Below are positions 1-13,853 of a stretch of DNA of 64,000 nt, one piece after another. The notes below the pieces were generated by a model, which saw nothing but the letters and a program-made list of their open reading frames with translations, did not search any database and was not told the origin of the DNA. Every line of letters starts with the position of its first letter. Position 1 is the first letter of the stretch. The DNA is from Hippasteria phrygiana (lineage: Eukaryota > Echinodermata > Asteroidea > Valvatida > Goniasteridae): assembly GCA_037893225.1 (NCBI GenBank), contig JAZGUH010000003.1, forward strand, positions 1,984,001 to 2,048,000, in the 5' to 3' direction. The position numbers were made by a program, and so were the translations under genes.

Positions 1-1636
1 TAAAACTCCGTTCTAGGAATCAGATGCAAAAAAACGTTATCACCGATGAAACGTGACATGTTTGTGCAAAAATTAGAGAGAAAAGGGCAAAGGTTGTGAC
101 CGAGTAAAAATGCAAATAACTTATTAAATAATACATGTACATTAGACACAAATCACGAATATTAAAATTCATAACTTCAAGTTAGAAAGTCCAATAGAAG
201 ACTTTTGAGACTCAGGGCCTAATTTCATAGCGCTGCTTAAGACCTAGTAGAACGCTTTGAAAAAATGTGAAATTATTGTCTCAGTCTACAGATATGTCAA
301 TATAGAGAGCAATACACCAAAAATATGTTGTATTTTCCTTTTTAATTTAGAAAAAGAAAATGCAAATTGGCTCACTTTTGAAAATCCTATCGTCTGAAAA
401 AATGTACATCACGTCCCCCATTTGCATGTCATGCGTTATGCATTTGTTGCGCGTGACGTCATGGTGTGTAGTCCGATCGTAGCACTTGGTACAAGTTCAT
501 ACATGAGTACGCGGAATTTACACAGAATACATGTTGAATTAACTTCGTCTCTGTATCCCATCATGTAAGGCTACTATTTCAATTCCAAATCTGAGTATAG
601 TATGGATAACTACATGCGATGACGTCAAGGTTAACAGCGCGCCGCCGACGGCAGCAGGGGGAGAACTTTGGGTAAGCATGAAATTTGAATATTTAATTAG
701 CATCTTTGTCTCGTCTGTTAATTAATAATGATGGATAGAAAATGACAATATTTTGCACTAATTTGGTTTCTTGTAATTCATAGAGAATTAAACTTTGGTT
801 ATAGTAGGTCTTTAACGGTAAGCAGAAAAAGTTGTGCCAACTATAGCAGGAAAATTTGCTTAAGCATGGCCAAGTCGTGCTAACGCTTGCGCGTACATGG
901 AGATATATATTGTTGCATCACTAATTTAAGCAAATCCTGGTTCCGAAGTTAGAGGGCTCTTCGCTCTGCTTACTGCTTACAGTCTCTATGAAATGGGCGA
1001 GGGTTCCGTTAGCAGAAAATCGTGTGTTAAGCAGCGTTATGAAATTGGTCCCTGGTGGCACACCAGTTCTTTTTGTTAGTGCAGCGCATGCGCACGTAGC
1101 TCTGAGCATGTGCACGACTGGTAAGAACAATGGAAAAGGACCGGTATGTCTACTGCCACCAGTGTCTCAAAAGTCTCCATTACAATATAAACAGAATCTA
1201 CCAATACCTGATATTCTCCCCCCGCCCATTTTCAATCTGATTTCACAAGAACACATCACACATATATCCACTGCTCTACTAAAATGAGCAAATAGATGAA
1301 CTAGTTGCCATGCATGGAAATGTGGGTGGCAATATAGTTAAAACCATCTATCGATCTAAAAATTTGGATAATTTCTCTGGAATCTGTTGAAAAAAAATGA
1401 TCCTCTATTTTGATCTGGGCCCAGGAAAACGAAAAGGGCAGTAGGGTTGGCAATTCAAAATCTCGCCAACCCTACCACCTCTGATTGTAACCCTTTACCT
1501 AGAGTGGCTTTTAGCCTCGTATTGGGTGATTTCAAAAGAAATAAAAACTAGAGAATACCATGTGACACCTTCTAAGCCAATCAAGGGAGAGAATCTACAG
1601 ATGAGGTGTAAACAAAATCAAAGTATAACAACGTAC
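1..1636. other. FBH1 intron 15, no exon recognised
   Basis: No further FBH1 exon was recognised here. It contains a short fragment related to the GAAATTGGGCCC palindromic repeats at about 960-1115 and a SINE-like family A copy at about 1400-1555. The rest is unassigned AT-rich sequence. Confidence 0.6.
1400..1555 (+). mobile_element. SINE-like family A in FBH1 intron 15 (antisense)
   Basis: GATCTGGGCCCAGGAAAAC, GCCAACCCTACCACC and GAGTGGCTTTTAGCCTCGTA followed by an A-rich tail. Confidence 0.7.
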
Positions 1637-1700
1637 TATTTTCTGGTTGTAGTAGTTGGTAAATATCGAGAATGACGTCCATACCATAGCGGTCGATGCC
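1637..1700 (-). CDS. FBH1: FBH1 exon 15 (last exon in window)
   Basis: Encodes GIDRYGMDVILDIYQLLQPE, matching [20 protein letters not shown] of human FBH1. Acceptor CCGCAG, donor GTACGT, ends in phase 1, so coding continues left of the window. Confidence 0.92.
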
Positions 1701-4700
1701 CTGCGGAGAGAAAAAAATCATTAAATAAAAACCATCCACATGCATCATTTTATAAGCGTTGCTCCTGCAGAGATTAGACTTTAAATTTTTTTTTTTAATA
1801 TCACAGCTTTGCAGACTTTGAGAAAAAAAGAGCAAGAGTGAAACGTTCCTGCCTCAAGACCTAAATATCATTGGCTGATCTAAGAAACAACAAAATGAAA
1901 TCTATTTGTCAAAGAGCAACAAAACAGCAGTGTAACTAGGATAGTTGCGGGGGACACCCAGGGGTGCACCATTTTTTTAAGGGGTCACCTTGGGGAGAAA
2001 ACAGACTACTCCATCCTGCTATGTCTAGTACCAGATCAAGCAATCATCACATCAACAGCATGTTTGCAGGAGTGATTATTAACCCCTTGCGTACAGATGA
2101 CGCCATATGGCGCAAAAAAAACCAGTGCCACCAGGCCGGATGATGCCATTGGCTGCTGTTTGTGCAGTTTCAATCCATTGTTGGATTATTGTGTATATGT
2201 TACGCTTGACTGCACAAACACATTGTGGCCGTTTCGCTTGGCTGCCAGCGGTACCCCGACTTCTCCCGTAAAATACCGTACTCATGGGGTTAACAAATGG
2301 ACTGTTTTAACAAATACCAATGTATCAAACTTTAAGCTATATATAGATCACAGTCTTTGGTTCCAAACAGCTGTTTTCAATACATGCTTTACTACACTGA
2401 ACAGATTCGTCGTGGATACTAAGATGTTCGTTATAGTGGCGTCTACTAGTCTGCAAGTGATGATAGAAAAGCAAAGAATTGTGTGAAACATAATGACAGG
2501 GTACACCGAGACATTATCAGAGGTAATGTAACTGGACACTCCACAGGAGCAGCATCTACAATTAAGATGTTGAATATATTACCCCTGCAAATGCGAGCAT
2601 GGTCATGGAGTCTGCTTGCACGATCTTGACGGCTTCGGTGAACAGGGTGACATTGCTGCGCGTAATGATTGCCAGTTTACCGACCTCCTCGCCATCAATA
2701 CAACCTGTGCATTCAATGGGGGGGGGGGGGGGGGGGTCAATCATTCAGTTTGAATGAACATCATAGCCTGAAAAATTCACGAATTATCAGACAGTTTGGA
2801 AGTGAAGGATTGAGGTTTTTTGCCTTGAATACATTGATGATGTAAAATCATACCATTATATGTAATGACCTCTCTAGTCGGCTGACCATCACTGGAAATT
2901 GATACAAAAATTCCACTTTTATTGAAAATGACAGCACACCAGGTGCCATGATTTCACAGGATGCTTGAGACTTATTAACTTACAGTCAAGTTATTTCATA
3001 ACAATTCAGTAGTTTTGTTTTGGAATGTTTGCAAATGTTGTATATTACCTTTAACACAACATGTCTGTTCGAGGACAAAAATGAACAAGTGCACCTGAAA
3101 TTATTTCACTGGCAAAATAAGAGTCGTTTTTAAAGTGACCCTGCCAGGGGCTGAAGGAATGCAAAAACAGGTCGTGGCCGGAGTGGAGGAATAAATTTGT
3201 ACAAGAATTCCTTGTGGTGTGCAAGTTATTTTGACTGGTCCCATCCATTCACCTGGTTCCTTTGTGCCTATCAGCATCTGTTGTGTGTCCCTGTTGTGGT
3301 TGGTCGCCCTCTCCAACAAACAGTTAGCGATGTAGGCAATCTCTGTCCCAAAGCGGAATGACTGCAGAAAGGCAAAATAAAGAAAATGTTTTGCGTCATA
3401 TGCCATTTAAAAAAAAAAGAAGTAGGCTGCACCCTTCGCCCACCCCCATATCCCTTTGGTTCAATTTTTAGATCCTGTTTAGCTACACTTTATAAGATTC
3501 TATATAAAACATTTTGAAGCATTCTTTTAGTGGGGGGGGGGGAGGATTGAGGGGTGTTAAGCTCCTCTCACCCAATCCATAATTGATCACAGACCTAATT
3601 ATTATTAGTATTGTTGGTTTATTAAAATTGATCTTATACACAATGGCTAAATTGAGTCAATTTTAGCAATACAAAACTGTACATATTAAAAGACAAGGGA
3701 CAAGGGACAAGGGACAAGGGACGACGACGACGACGACGACGACAACAAGAAATTACTAGCAACATTGAACAATATTAAAACTTTTATGCACAGACATGTA
3801 AAAACTCAGGAATGACAAAATATAAATCCTTTCTTAATTAGCCTTAAAAATGAGGCGGCTTAAATCTTATATTGCACAAGTTTGGCTACCTACAACAATT
3901 TAATTTTCATTCAAGAGGTCAATTAACCCCTTGCGTACGGATGACAGAATATGGCGCAAAAAAAAACAGTGCCAATAGGCCAGATGACGCAATTGGCCGC
4001 TGTTTGTGCAGTTTCAATCCATTGTTGGATTATTGTGTATAGGTTACGCTTGACTGCACAAACACATTGTAGCGGTTCGCTTGGCTGCCAGAGCCGCCGC
4101 GGCACCCCGACATCTCCCGTAAAATACCGTACTCATGGGGTTAAATATGACTGGATATATATATATACCTGGGTTAGATGGAAGGTTTTCTCACTATTTA
4201 CTCTGCGCATGGCGTCGGTGGCACCACGAAAGCTGTAGATCTGCTGATGAGGGTCTCCAACCAGAATCTTGGAGCCGGACTGGTTTAAGAGGATGTCTTG
4301 TTGGGCTGCGGACAGTCCAGAAACATGTCATTTATAGCCGTTTAACACTATAGAGTACTGAAGTGATGACGTCAATGCAATGTATGGAAGCAATCTCCAT
4401 TTGTTTGGAGCCAGATGTTGTGCCAACTGACATCAGACTTCGGTACTCTATACTCTTACCCGGGTAATCTCTGGTTTAACTGCTTCAAAACTCCACTAAT
4501 ATAACCAAGGTAATTTCTAACCCTACTCGCGAGGTGGGTTAACCCACCAATCTCGAGGTTAACGACGACCTACAAGTGTGAATGCTTGCCAAAGCCAATC
4601 CCCTTTTAAATAGATTTAAAAACAAAAACCCCTGCCCCAGCCCAACTTTCATGATACTCATATATGTCAATTTGTCTGCAGGGGGAAACTTTTCAGGCGG

Positions 4701-7700
4701 ATATCATTTTTGTTTGGGGGGGGGGGGGGGGGGGGGGTTGGTTGTCACTTTTGAGGGCTATTTTTACGATATTCTGGATTCCCTTCTCGCCAACTTTTGG
4801 ACACAATTTATGGCACTATTCAATGCTGACATCATGGCAAGAAAAAAAGATGTATTTTTTTTTAAGTCTCAAAGTGAAAATTACATTATGGTTCTGGGTT
4901 TTGGGAGGGCAGAGGTCAAGCAATGTACATTTTCCGGGTTACCGTGTGCATAGTGTGAATGCGGTTACAAACCCGGTTGAGCACTGAAGTGGGTAAGCTG
5001 AATTGCGGGAATTTCTTTTTAGTGTGATACCGGTTAGTTTCTACCCGGGTAATGGACTACTACCCGGGTTATTCGTTACCCGGGTAAGTTCAGAGTAGTG
5101 CGAAACCCCTATTAGTTATAGATCATTTCATTAGCACAGCGAGAAACGTTTTATGGAGTGGTTTAATTCCAGGAAAAAATATTGTGATCTGTCAACTGGG
5201 AAATTTGTAACAAAAAGGGTGAGTGGGGGGGGGGGGGGGGGGTGGTGGGTGGGTGGGTGACATTTTTTGTTTTTCATGACTCATACATTTAGAGTTTTCT
5301 GTCTTTTTTGTGGTCACGGGTGGAGGGGGAGGGGGAGAGGGGAGGTGGGAAGGGGGTTAAATGCCCAACTCTTAAGCTCTTCCCCATTGTTCAACACCTG
5401 CAAAGTGACAAGGGATCGGAGACAGGTATCAGACAAAATTTTAAAAATTAATGCACAAAACTTTTATTATAGGTGGTTTAATTTGGGCAAGTGGATGTCT
5501 CCTTCTAAAACTACGTGTGGCAGCCCTGTGCCTTTTAGATCTGGAAGCAGTCAACATCTACTGAGCTGCGACCGGACTATCGGACTTTAAATTCTCCAAG
5601 CACATCACACAACCAACATGGCTGCAGGAAATGAAACGATTGGCAGTATGTGATTTGCAAAATTGATTGCTTCAAACTGCATTTTGAGAACGGAGTTAAT
5701 TCTAATGAAAGCTTCATTTTTTAGTGCTTATTACAAGCTTTCCACTTCCTGTTTAGCTGTGAACATTTGTAATGGAAATTTGTTTAAAAACATTTCTCTA
5801 GGCCACTTTTTTTTTTTTTTAATCACCCCAGAAAGTAGCAGGGGGGGGGGGGGGGGGCTTAGGATAAGAAGAACATGAAGGCACTACTTAAAACAGGTAC
5901 ACTGTGAACATGTATGCACTATTTTTTGTTACGGTCGTGATATTTTTGAGGGAGATGATCCCGTGGACAATCCCACCTGGTGAAAAAGTGGGGGGATTAA
6001 TACCCCCATCCCTGGGGATTTAAGCCCATGCTCTAGGCAATCTAGTACAGCAGCATTGGTTTGAAAACGGTAAGAGTATATACTAAGTTTGAATGATGAA
6101 TGAATATCTAACCTGGAGTCAAGTCTTGCGCTTCATCAATCAGCAGGCAGTCATAGTTTAGATTGCGCGGCTTGCTCAGTTGGTACAGCTTCAGATACAC
6201 TGGACATAAAATGGGAAACACTTGTTGGTTGAAGACCGAATTAACTTGCAAGACTTGTATTTCAGAAAAAATTCCTCAAGGAGTACAGGTCACATTACCA
6301 TGCTGGCAAATGCAAAAATGTGTAAGTTTTCTCTGCAAGACAAGAAATGAATTATCACAGGGTAGCTTTTGATTATTGTGAGTATTCCTGCTTGGCTTCC
6401 GGGTCTAATGGTTTGCTTACCGTAAGCGAGAATTCCCTGCTAACCATAGCAGAAAATTCTGCACTAAGCATGTTATGTTATCAAGGAATTTTGGCTGGCT
6501 TGCTTGCGTGCATGCCTCCATCCAGTCTGTGTTTACGGGGTCTGTGTAGAATTTCTTTACAAGCTCAGTTACCACAGAATCAAGCATATTAGGCTCATAT
6601 CAAGAGGGAGATGTCCCAGTTAAAAAAAATATTGCGAGTAGGTACTGCTTTTGAGAAGAGAGATTTTTGCCGTTTTCTCAAAGTAGTCTATAAAGCAATC
6701 TGCCAGCTGACCCAGGCAAGCTAAGTAGTTGAGTGGTAAGACGTCTGCACTAGTAAGCTGGAGGTTGTGGGTTCGAGTCCCATCCGAGTAAGCCTGTGAA
6801 TTTGTTTCCACAAGCTCTCGGAAAGCACTGAGCATACAGTGTTTAATACACTACGTTGGGAAAGGGAAATAAAACCTCTCTTCTAATTTACATTATACTT
6901 CTAATTTGTATGCAAGACACATCTGACAAACTGTACATCTCAATTGAGCTCAATGACCCAAGAATATCAGGAGTTCAATGTGACGGCTTTGAATATTTAA
7001 TTGATAAGATAGTAATGTGATGTAAATGATGCGTGAGATGGTATTTCAGCAACGTTAAATGATTCCGCAGCCGTTTTTGCCAGCTTGACATATGACCCTT
7101 CTAGACCAATTACAGAATCTAAGATGCGATACAAAAACAAAAAAAATTTAATAACATTTCTTCTATGGAAGTCGCCCCAATTTTATACAAGGATAAAAGC
7201 CACTCTAGGTATTAAAAGGACGACAACAGCGGTGGTGGGGTTGGCCACATTTTAGGTTGCCAGCCCTACCACCCTTACAGTTTTCCTGGGTCCAGATCTA
7301 AATAGAGGATAGATACCAAAGAAATTATCCCAATTTTACGACCTATAGACCCAGGTGGGATAATTTCTATCATTGGTGAGACCAGCTCACCTCCCCCAAT
7401 CAAAACATACCTACCATCATGAGTTATATGGGCATCCATGTCTTTCACATTGATCATTCTCTTCCACACAGAACAGGCATCGTCTGAGATTTTCTGCAGA
7501 GGTACAGGTCAAGACTGGTTATGACAGACAGTCATATAAATGACGTAAATCTGGAAGTAAATTGTACACTATATAATGAATCCACAGACCTTATGCATAG
7601 TGGCCATATTCAAGGTCTTTTTTTTTGTAAGCAATGTAAGCACAATAGGTTTACCCGTGCCAGTCCACTGACATTTATACCAAAATGGCTGCTATGCATG

Positions 7701-10700
7701 ATAGGTCTACTGCAAATAATACATGTCTACTAACACTTTGTGAAAACTCGTCCAAATTACCTAGTCAGTTTCCCCTGTGGTTTGTTTGACAATAATAAGT
7801 TTAAAAGTTATGTCCACACTGATTGATCCCCACAATGACCCTGGTTATATGGAATTATGTGTTTATGACTTCTGCCTAGCCCCCTGCATGCATTATGACC
7901 GAGAGCCACCTGGTGGGCTATACCAGTGTTTCAAAAAACAGACGTACCACTAAGAATACCACCTGTTTAATAACCCTATAACCCCCTATGCATTATTAAT
8001 AGGAAGTCTCCACAACCTGCCAAAATCCAACACTGTGCAGCATACCCGTAGAACATTCTTAGACAAATAGACAATCCGTATTTTTCATCAAATGTAAACA
8101 TTACCTGAAAATCAGATATATTTTGTTCGTGCAGGATAGTCCACACCACTGTAACGGCAATGGTTTAACGAACCTACGCGCTAGATGGACCGTTTCCTTA
8201 TACATGTATTTTTATTTTCAAAGGTAAAGTTGCATCTGTTCAGTTGGGATCGCAATAATGTTTTATTCAGAACAAAGAATGAACATAGTAAAATAGCATG
8301 CATGATTGATAGCCTATTAATCAGCATAACCAATAAACTAAAACAAAATAAAACTGACTTGTTTTTTGCGATCTCCATATCACAAACTGCTGTGCCGTAG
8401 TACAATAAAGTATTCCATGCCGTACATACAATAGGCCGGTGTGCCAGGCCAACTGGCAGCCTCATGTACAGTGCATTACCGTAACACATTGGCCACACGT
8501 GGAATTATCCACACAGCCATTTATCACACACTCAACCACTGGTCCACTTCTTGTCACAATCTGTCAAAAGTTTTGATTGAAATAGATGACTCTCCTTGTT
8601 GATCCAACTGTTTGTTGGTTATCGGCGGGATTTTGTGGACAAATCTTGTCGATTTTCTGGGTGAATCTTGTCGAGTATGAGGTTCCAAAATCATTTTGCA
8701 ATTGCATGTAAGCATGCGTGTCTAGCTACCAGGCATTCTTCACTACACACAGGTGGAACCCGACTATGAATTTCGGTGTTGCATGATTTAAAGTCCCCTA
8801 AACAACGGTCTCGCTCTGCACAATACGCACGCTCAAAAGGTTTTTTCTCATATGAGTCCATGCTTTGTTGCATGCGCATGTACTCCCCACCAGCCGAACA
8901 TCGACAAGACGTATACGATCTTTGTGTATACCATGTGATTCACATATGAATTTCTTTCCGCAACCTAATTAAGCGACAAACGGCATGGTGCATCGGGAGT
9001 CCACAGAATTATCACCAAAAGCACATGTTTTTGGTGCTTTTAACATCATATTTTCCCAACCGTTTAATGGATTAATTTAGTTCTTTCTGCAAATAAAAGA
9101 TTATTCTATACTCTTTTCAATGGCATCTGAATCATTTTCAAAAAGAATTTTTAAGATCTGTCGATTTTCTGTTAGAAATTTACTGTTTCGTCGTGTTTAC
9201 TGTGTGATTACCATTTTTGGAGAAAGTTTATGCGCACAGCGCGGCCCTAAATATTTACATCTCCGCACGCCCTCTATCGATTTGTTTCGTTCGAGCTAAA
9301 AAAAAAAGCGCAGGTCGTTGCCTTGAATCGATGTAAAATTCAAGCTGATTGGCCAGTTTTAACCTCCGTCGATTCCAGCTAGAAAATTTTGTACCAATCA
9401 GATGCCTCGTTTGAAATTACATAGGGTAGTCACCTGGCGAATTCAATGAGCTCTGATCGGCGTGCTTCCGACAAGATGCTGTTTTTCTCACGTAAGTTCT
9501 TCATTTTAAAATTCGATTTAGGCGGAACAAAATATATGATAGTAAAGCTTATATTGTGTAGATTCTCGTCATTAAATTTTTGTGGCAGTAATATGTCCGT
9601 ATAAATCAAACCAGCAATGTAAAAATGTTTGTCTGCAGTGACATGACCAAAATTGTTGAATACGCCGTACGGCACGCTGTGGTTTCTGGACAAGTCCACT
9701 TTTCTTTAGGTGATTGGTAAACATCAATGTGTGTATTTCGCTATATGCTGCACTATAAATGTGGCGAAAATACTAGGGTTTGACATCAAGCTCAATCTTT
9801 CTGAATGCATCCTTTTCTCGTGAGTTGGGTCATTTTTAGTTTGTCATAATCATAATATGCACATGACAAGACAAAATTAAAGAAGATTGTGGGGGAAATC
9901 CTGGAGGATAAAAATTAATGTGTCATGTACGTGTAGGCAGCACATGTTATACGTTTACAAATTACATGTACAATGTATTTACGATTAAGTATGATCACAA
10001 AAGATCAACCCGAAATAGTCATTGTTGCTTTTTTGTTCTTCTTTTATTAGGATGATATGGAATTTGGGAAAAAAAAGAAAATTGACTACCGTATCCTGGA
10101 CAGAGGTGAACCAATCAATCCTGTGACTGAGAAGTGGTCCACATCAAAGTTCTGGCATCTAGAGACTCGAGAAAGCAGGCTCAACGTGCATATAAAAGAG
10201 GAACTGCTTTCAGTATAGAACATTAATTACTGAAATGGAAAAACAATACTGTGTACTGTATACAAACTCTTAAATTGTTTGGCATTTGTTGTGTATTGCT
10301 GTGTTACGGTAGTTTATTTAAATTGTTCAATAAAAGGAAAAAACAGAAATGTTCCGACATCTGCTGGTTTTATTTTTTATGACCAATAAATACGATTTGA
10401 AGCTTTGCATGGTGGAAACGATAAGAAATTGAATGAGATTGCGGGTAACACCACGTGAAAGTACTCTTTTAGGAAGATGTGGTTCTAAAAAGAAAGATTA
10501 CTTTCACATAGTGTTAATACCTGCAATCTCATTCAATTTCCTCTGTGTATTGTAATCCCCCAACACCCCTACTCTGAAAGTGGACACTGCCAATTGGCTG
10601 TGCAAGTTGAATAAACAGTTGCACAGACATTGCGTGAAAGAGATCACGCACAACTCAATGGGCATCAGCACAGCATTTGTTTCGGTTCCTTAGGTGTCAA

Positions 10701-13700
10701 TATTGGGCCCAAGGAATTCATATGGACACGGATTCAAATAGCATGCGCAGCGCTGGCCAAGGAACAAAATGTATGTGTGCGGACGGACTTAAAAACGCGA
10801 AGGCACACAAAAAGAGCAAAGCGGGGAAATGAAAGGTGCAGAAAACAGCGAACATTTCACAAAATCCATATTTTAAAACCCAAATCCGTACTTCCATATT
10901 TCTCGTGAATTTCTGTACGAAATACGGAAAATCCGTACTGGTTGGCAGCTCTGCTGAACCCATCAAAATTCAACACAACCTGCTGTTGGAGTTTGTAAGG
11001 CTTGGGGTAGTTAGGGTTAACCAGTTCATGCTGGGATTATTTTTCACGAGCCTGGGTGCCAGACGGGCTCAGGCTTTTATCTGTGGGTAGCACACCCTGG
11101 CCTCGCTCACTGCGAGCCGGTCGCTGACAGATATTTCCGCTGGATCCTTGCTTCACTAAGTGCGTGTATACACGTCATCCGACGCGAACTGGTTAAGGAA
11201 GTCTTCAGGATGTCTTACTGAAATCGCCCAATACAAGGCTAAAAGCCACTCTAGGTAAAGGGTTATTATTAGAAATGGTGGGGTTAGCCACATTTGAATT
11301 TCAAACCATACCACCCTTACAGTTTTCCTGGGCCCAGATCTAATTAAATAGAGGATAATTCTTCAACAGATTCCAGAGAGATTATCTCAATTTTCAGACC
11401 TATAGACCCAGGCGGTGTAACTTCCACCGTCAGTGAGACCAGCTCACCTCCCCGCTCTATAATGGCTGTTATGCATCAGGTCTATTGTAATAAATACGCC
11501 AGTCTCATCATACCATTTTCAGTGAGTGTTCCAATATATGCCTCTGCGCAATGACCGCGTCCCCGTTTTGAGTGTACGTGCAGTAGTCTGAGGGCACATG
11601 CCGTGTTGTGATGGAGTCACTATCACTGGCGCAGAAGCCCTCCAGTGTCTTGCAGACCAAGCTGGAATAGCGCAGCCATTGTAGCGTCTTGTGTTCTCGC
11701 TGTGGCAGCAGCTTGTGCAAGTAGAAGGGATTCAGGGATGACTCCAGCTTTTTCTTGTACCTATACACAAAAACAAAAAAAATATATGCAGCCCGGCATG
11801 ACAGAATGGGTGGAATGTAACAAAACTCAAAATTTTTGATTTTGATATGCAAAGACATTCGCGATTTTCTTACAAGGCCTGGGAAGTTTGGCATCTCAGA
11901 GCAACGGTGAAAAATGCATGCAATTTACAATTGGCTGTATTAAAAGAGACTTTGGAAATGGTTGCTCAAGACTGAGTAATGTTGCGGAGTATAGTGGCCC
12001 GAGGCCAATTTCATGTTGCCGAATAGAATGTTACGCCCCAACTACGGTCACGGTACCAACTATAGTTGGGCCAGTCCCATCTGTAGTTGGGACGGTACCA
12101 ACTAGAACCAGACAGTTGGGAAATCCCAATTACAGTTGGGACTAAACGCGACGGGGGGTGTCGTATTGATTGTAAGGTGCATGCCTGAAAAGCCATTCGT
12201 TCATGATTATGCATGATCGCAGGGTTTTTGGGCTGCATATATGCATACCGTTCATTTTTGCGTGACAAAACTGGGCTGTTGCGGGATTGACTGAAGTTTT
12301 CAATGCAGAATTGGTTGAACAGTGAAGCGCTGGTGTTGCTGATTTCGTCCATGGTGTACTGTACTACGTGTGATCTTTGTGCCAGCTAGCTACTTACCAA
12401 AATATAGCCGGCCACGTGCGTCGCATCCACGAAACTTCACATTCACATTTCAAAGCTGCGCGTGCACTGGATATGCATAACAATTGTTGTAATTCATGCA
12501 TATATTCACGTGAGGTTACGTTCACCTACATATCCCCGCCCCTTCAGTCCCAAATATAGTTGGGATTTCCCAACTACAGTTGGAGTCGGCACAGGTATAG
12601 TTAGGCCAATGCCGTAGTTGGGGCGTAACAATAAGAGCTTTAATATTCTTGGGAAATGACAAAGTAATTATCATATTAATTATTGTTTTGACTGAAAATT
12701 TATCATTTTTAGAGGTAGTATACAACATTTGCTTTTGCTGTAATTTTCAGAAAGAATGGATTTGGGGTTAGTATTTTATAGCAAATGCTGTAACACTGAA
12801 CCGTTTATAAAGTTTTGTGTGGAAAAGATGCTGGAAAACAAAGACAAATATGCTGTTCTTGTAGTCTGGTTCCCTGACCCTACTTCAGACAAAACAGATC
12901 AATTTATGGAAGTCAGGGAATTATCAGGTCAGGGAACTAGGCTAGCTGGCTTGCACCCAATCCGTTGGATGTGTAACCAATTGCCAAAAAATATGTGGAC
13001 TAACTAAAGTTGGTAAATTGAGGGCAGTATTTTTAAAACAATCATTTTTTCCACCCAATTATGGTCGGCTGACCATCGCTGGAAATTGATACAAAAATTC
13101 CACTTTTCTTGAAAATGACAGTACAGCAGATGCCATGATTTCACAGGATGCTTGAGACTATTATTTACTTGCAGTCAAGTAAGGTATTTCAAAATAGTTC
13201 ATGAGTTTTGTTTTTTGATGTTTGCAAATGTTGTATATTACCTGAAGGTACTGTACTTACTTCCAGCCAACTGCTCGATATGCAATGGAATGAGTCGTCT
13301 TACTGGTGACGTTAACAGGAAATATCTCTGCAGCATATTCCTGTACTGACCTGGAAGGGAAGATTGAAGTACATCTATGACAAGTGCTACGAATAAATGC
13401 TTTTAAACGAGTCTTCTTTGTCATGTGTAGACATGAAATCTTGTGACTTTACAACCACTTTTTACACCTTTTACAACTTGTTATTACTTTTTATTTGTAA
13501 AATAATTACCACAAGGGAAACTAACTAGATAAATTTAAATAAGTTTTCAAAGTGACAAAAAAAAATGACAGGAGCGGGATTTGAACATGCGACCTCTGAA
13601 ATACCATACCGGCACTCTTCCAACTGAGCTATCTTGCCCTATGTTGGCGGTCTCCGAAACATAGGACCGCCAACATAGGGCAAGAGTAGAGTAGAGCGCT

Positions 13701-13799
13701 GGTACGGTATTCCGGAGGTCGCACATTCAAACCCCGCTCCTGTCAGTTTCTTTGTTCACTTTGAAAATGTAATACTTTTTATGTAAACATCTTGGTATA

Positions 13800-13853
<54 letters not shown>

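Noticed and set aside
6720..6795. Functional tRNA gene
   Set aside because: A and B boxes are present but arms do not pair as a cloverleaf and the sequence runs into a SINE body repeated elsewhere.
9430..9699. 89-codon minus frame in FBH1 intron 9
   Set aside because: Starts at GTG rather than ATG, no recognisable family, no clear splice sites; left unannotated.
12756..13007. 83-codon plus frame
   Set aside because: No family similarity, and its second half contains a common repeat word (GGTCAGGGAACTAG-like) also at 53550.
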